From NCBI GenBank assembly GCA_934045905.1, contig OW203766.1, forward strand, positions 26,468,309 through 26,532,308: a stretch of DNA of 64,000 nucleotides, given 5' to 3'. Numbering within the stretch: the first letter of the stretch is position 1; each line of letters opens with the position of its first letter. This DNA comes from Leuctra nigra (lineage: Eukaryota; Arthropoda; Insecta; Plecoptera; Leuctridae). Under the pieces are notes generated by a model. It did not search any database and was not told the DNA's origin. It saw only the letters and a list, made by a program, of their open reading frames with translations. Of the stretch, positions 62,849-64,000 are shown piece by piece. The position numbers and the translations under genes are program-made.

Positions 62849-64000
62849 GAATGTATTACCATAAATAAATAATGAGAATATCTAAAATTGGTTACACAAC
62901 ATTTTGTTTCTTTGCTGCTGTAATTAATTGTTGACATCCATGTAATTTACTAAAATGTGTTACTGAGTATGTAAATATTTGTTATTAAGTACTACATAAA
63001 TTCTTCGATTTTACAAACAAGTTATAGTGTGACTTTGTTGGGAATGAGCATTATTAAGCGAGCATCTCCTTTATGCTTGTCTTTTTTTGTTTGTCCTCAC
63101 CGGTATACAGATCATACTGTTTCTCCGATCAAGCTGAAAATTTACGTACACGTAAGGACTAACTTGGCGGGTTACAGAGTACAGACCCAAATTTTTTTCA
63201 AAATCCGTTGATTGGGTTACGTTAAGTTTTTAGCAAAACTATGTTCTAATTAGTTGATCCAATTCAACAATTGAATTGTTGATACAATTTGAAATTTTTT
63301 AAGTTCATTAAAACCTAAATTTTATCAAATTGTACAAAGTTTTATCCAAATGCTCCTTGTTTAAAATTTCAAACATATTTTCCAATGGGCTTCCAAACTC
63401 CAAGCTAGAATAGAGCGCGCCACAGACGATCATACCTGGTTGCTATGGCAACAGTCAAATGTTTGTTGACAGGTTGCTACTTTGTCTGAATTGAAAACAA
63501 AAGAAGTTGTTTAACATAAAGTGATCTTCCAGTATAAAAAGTAAGTAGTAAGTGAAACTATTTCTTCAATTAATAATTACATATTACATTTTAAAACAAT
63601 TACCTTCACTCCGAACACAACAATTTGGCATTATATTTCAAATACAAGAAGTTTAAGTGAGCTGTCATCTAGCTGTCATTTTGTACAGACGCATGCGTGG
63701 AAGGAAAAGGGAACAATTCACCCTAGCGCTCCATAGTGAGAGCAATGGCAGAGTGGAAGCCCATTGGTCGAAAATCAAATTGCTCCGATCAAGTTTAAAT
63801 TTTGTATGGCAATCAAGACCAACATTATCTAAAATTTTACACATTTTCAGCCCAATCCATTCAGTACTTACAGTTTTGTTGTCAAAAGGCAGTAGATTCC
63901 TACTAGCCTGCCGTTAACATAAATCAATTAGAGCATCACTGAGACCGAACTTCAATGGCTTTTATTTAGGAATTGGGTATAGGGACTAGGGAATATTTCA
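62849..64000. repeat. Repeat-bearing right edge, no exon recognised
   Basis: Probably TRAPPC5 intron. It includes a repeat copy at 63050-63340 (the same family as 58330-58575) and the core again near 63775-63860. A perfect RFX X-box palindrome GTTGCTATGGCAAC lies at about 63439-63452. No convincing coding exon. Confidence 0.5.

Overview
This window looks like nuclear DNA of an arthropod, most likely an insect, and possibly a hemipteran (that last step is inference only). The genes are split by GT-AG introns, AT-rich non-coding DNA surrounds GC-richer exons, and the encoded proteins resemble insect family members. Short transposons and ACCT/TAGG-type microsatellites are dense. I see no bacterial operon, CRISPR array or phage feature.

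Layout, left to right. (1) 1-9359: mostly non-coding, dominated by a 4.4-kb minisatellite with a 54-bp unit (3760-8144), itself interrupted by a hAT-like element; a small unidentified minus-strand ORF lies at its right edge. (2) 9360-20870: the 3' eleven coding exons of ensconsin/MAP7 (+), including a 33-nt microexon and a run of symmetric phase-1 exons. (3) 20871-26500: intergenic, with a tail rich in repeats and G/C homopolymers. (4) 26611-35696: complete Chd64/transgelin-like calponin-homology gene (+); its 6.4-kb first intron carries two perfect CArG boxes around a TATA box. (5) 36856-40807: mitochondrial ribosomal protein S6 (-). (6) 40870-45280: transposon-rich intergenic DNA including one hAT nested inside another. 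(7) 45305-46753: GASZ/ASZ1 (+), coding region in one exon. (8) 47254-48892: ZC4H2 (+). (9) 49918-53431: cathepsin L (-). (10) 54251-61032: NDUFB4 (+), with several transposons in its introns. (11) 61185-62831: the last three coding exons of TRAPPC5 (-); its 5' end lies beyond the window.

The genes are not an operon or pathway. They are housekeeping (mRpS6, NDUFB4, TRAPPC5), cytoskeletal (ensconsin, Chd64), germline piRNA (GASZ), developmental (ZC4H2) and lysosomal (cathepsin L) functions that happen to be neighbours. Several pairs are tail-to-tail (Chd64/mRpS6, ZC4H2/cathepsin L, NDUFB4/TRAPPC5) and cathepsin L/NDUFB4 are head-to-head across a compact CCAAT/CRE-containing promoter region.

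The strongest non-gene signal is a set of non-autonomous hAT-like DNA transposons. Seven have perfect 8-bp target-site duplications readable from the sequence, one more has a perfect duplication with weak inverted termini, and most carry dense short motif repeats just inside their ends. All splice models were made by eye; the reading phases close across every junction, but no transcript data were available.
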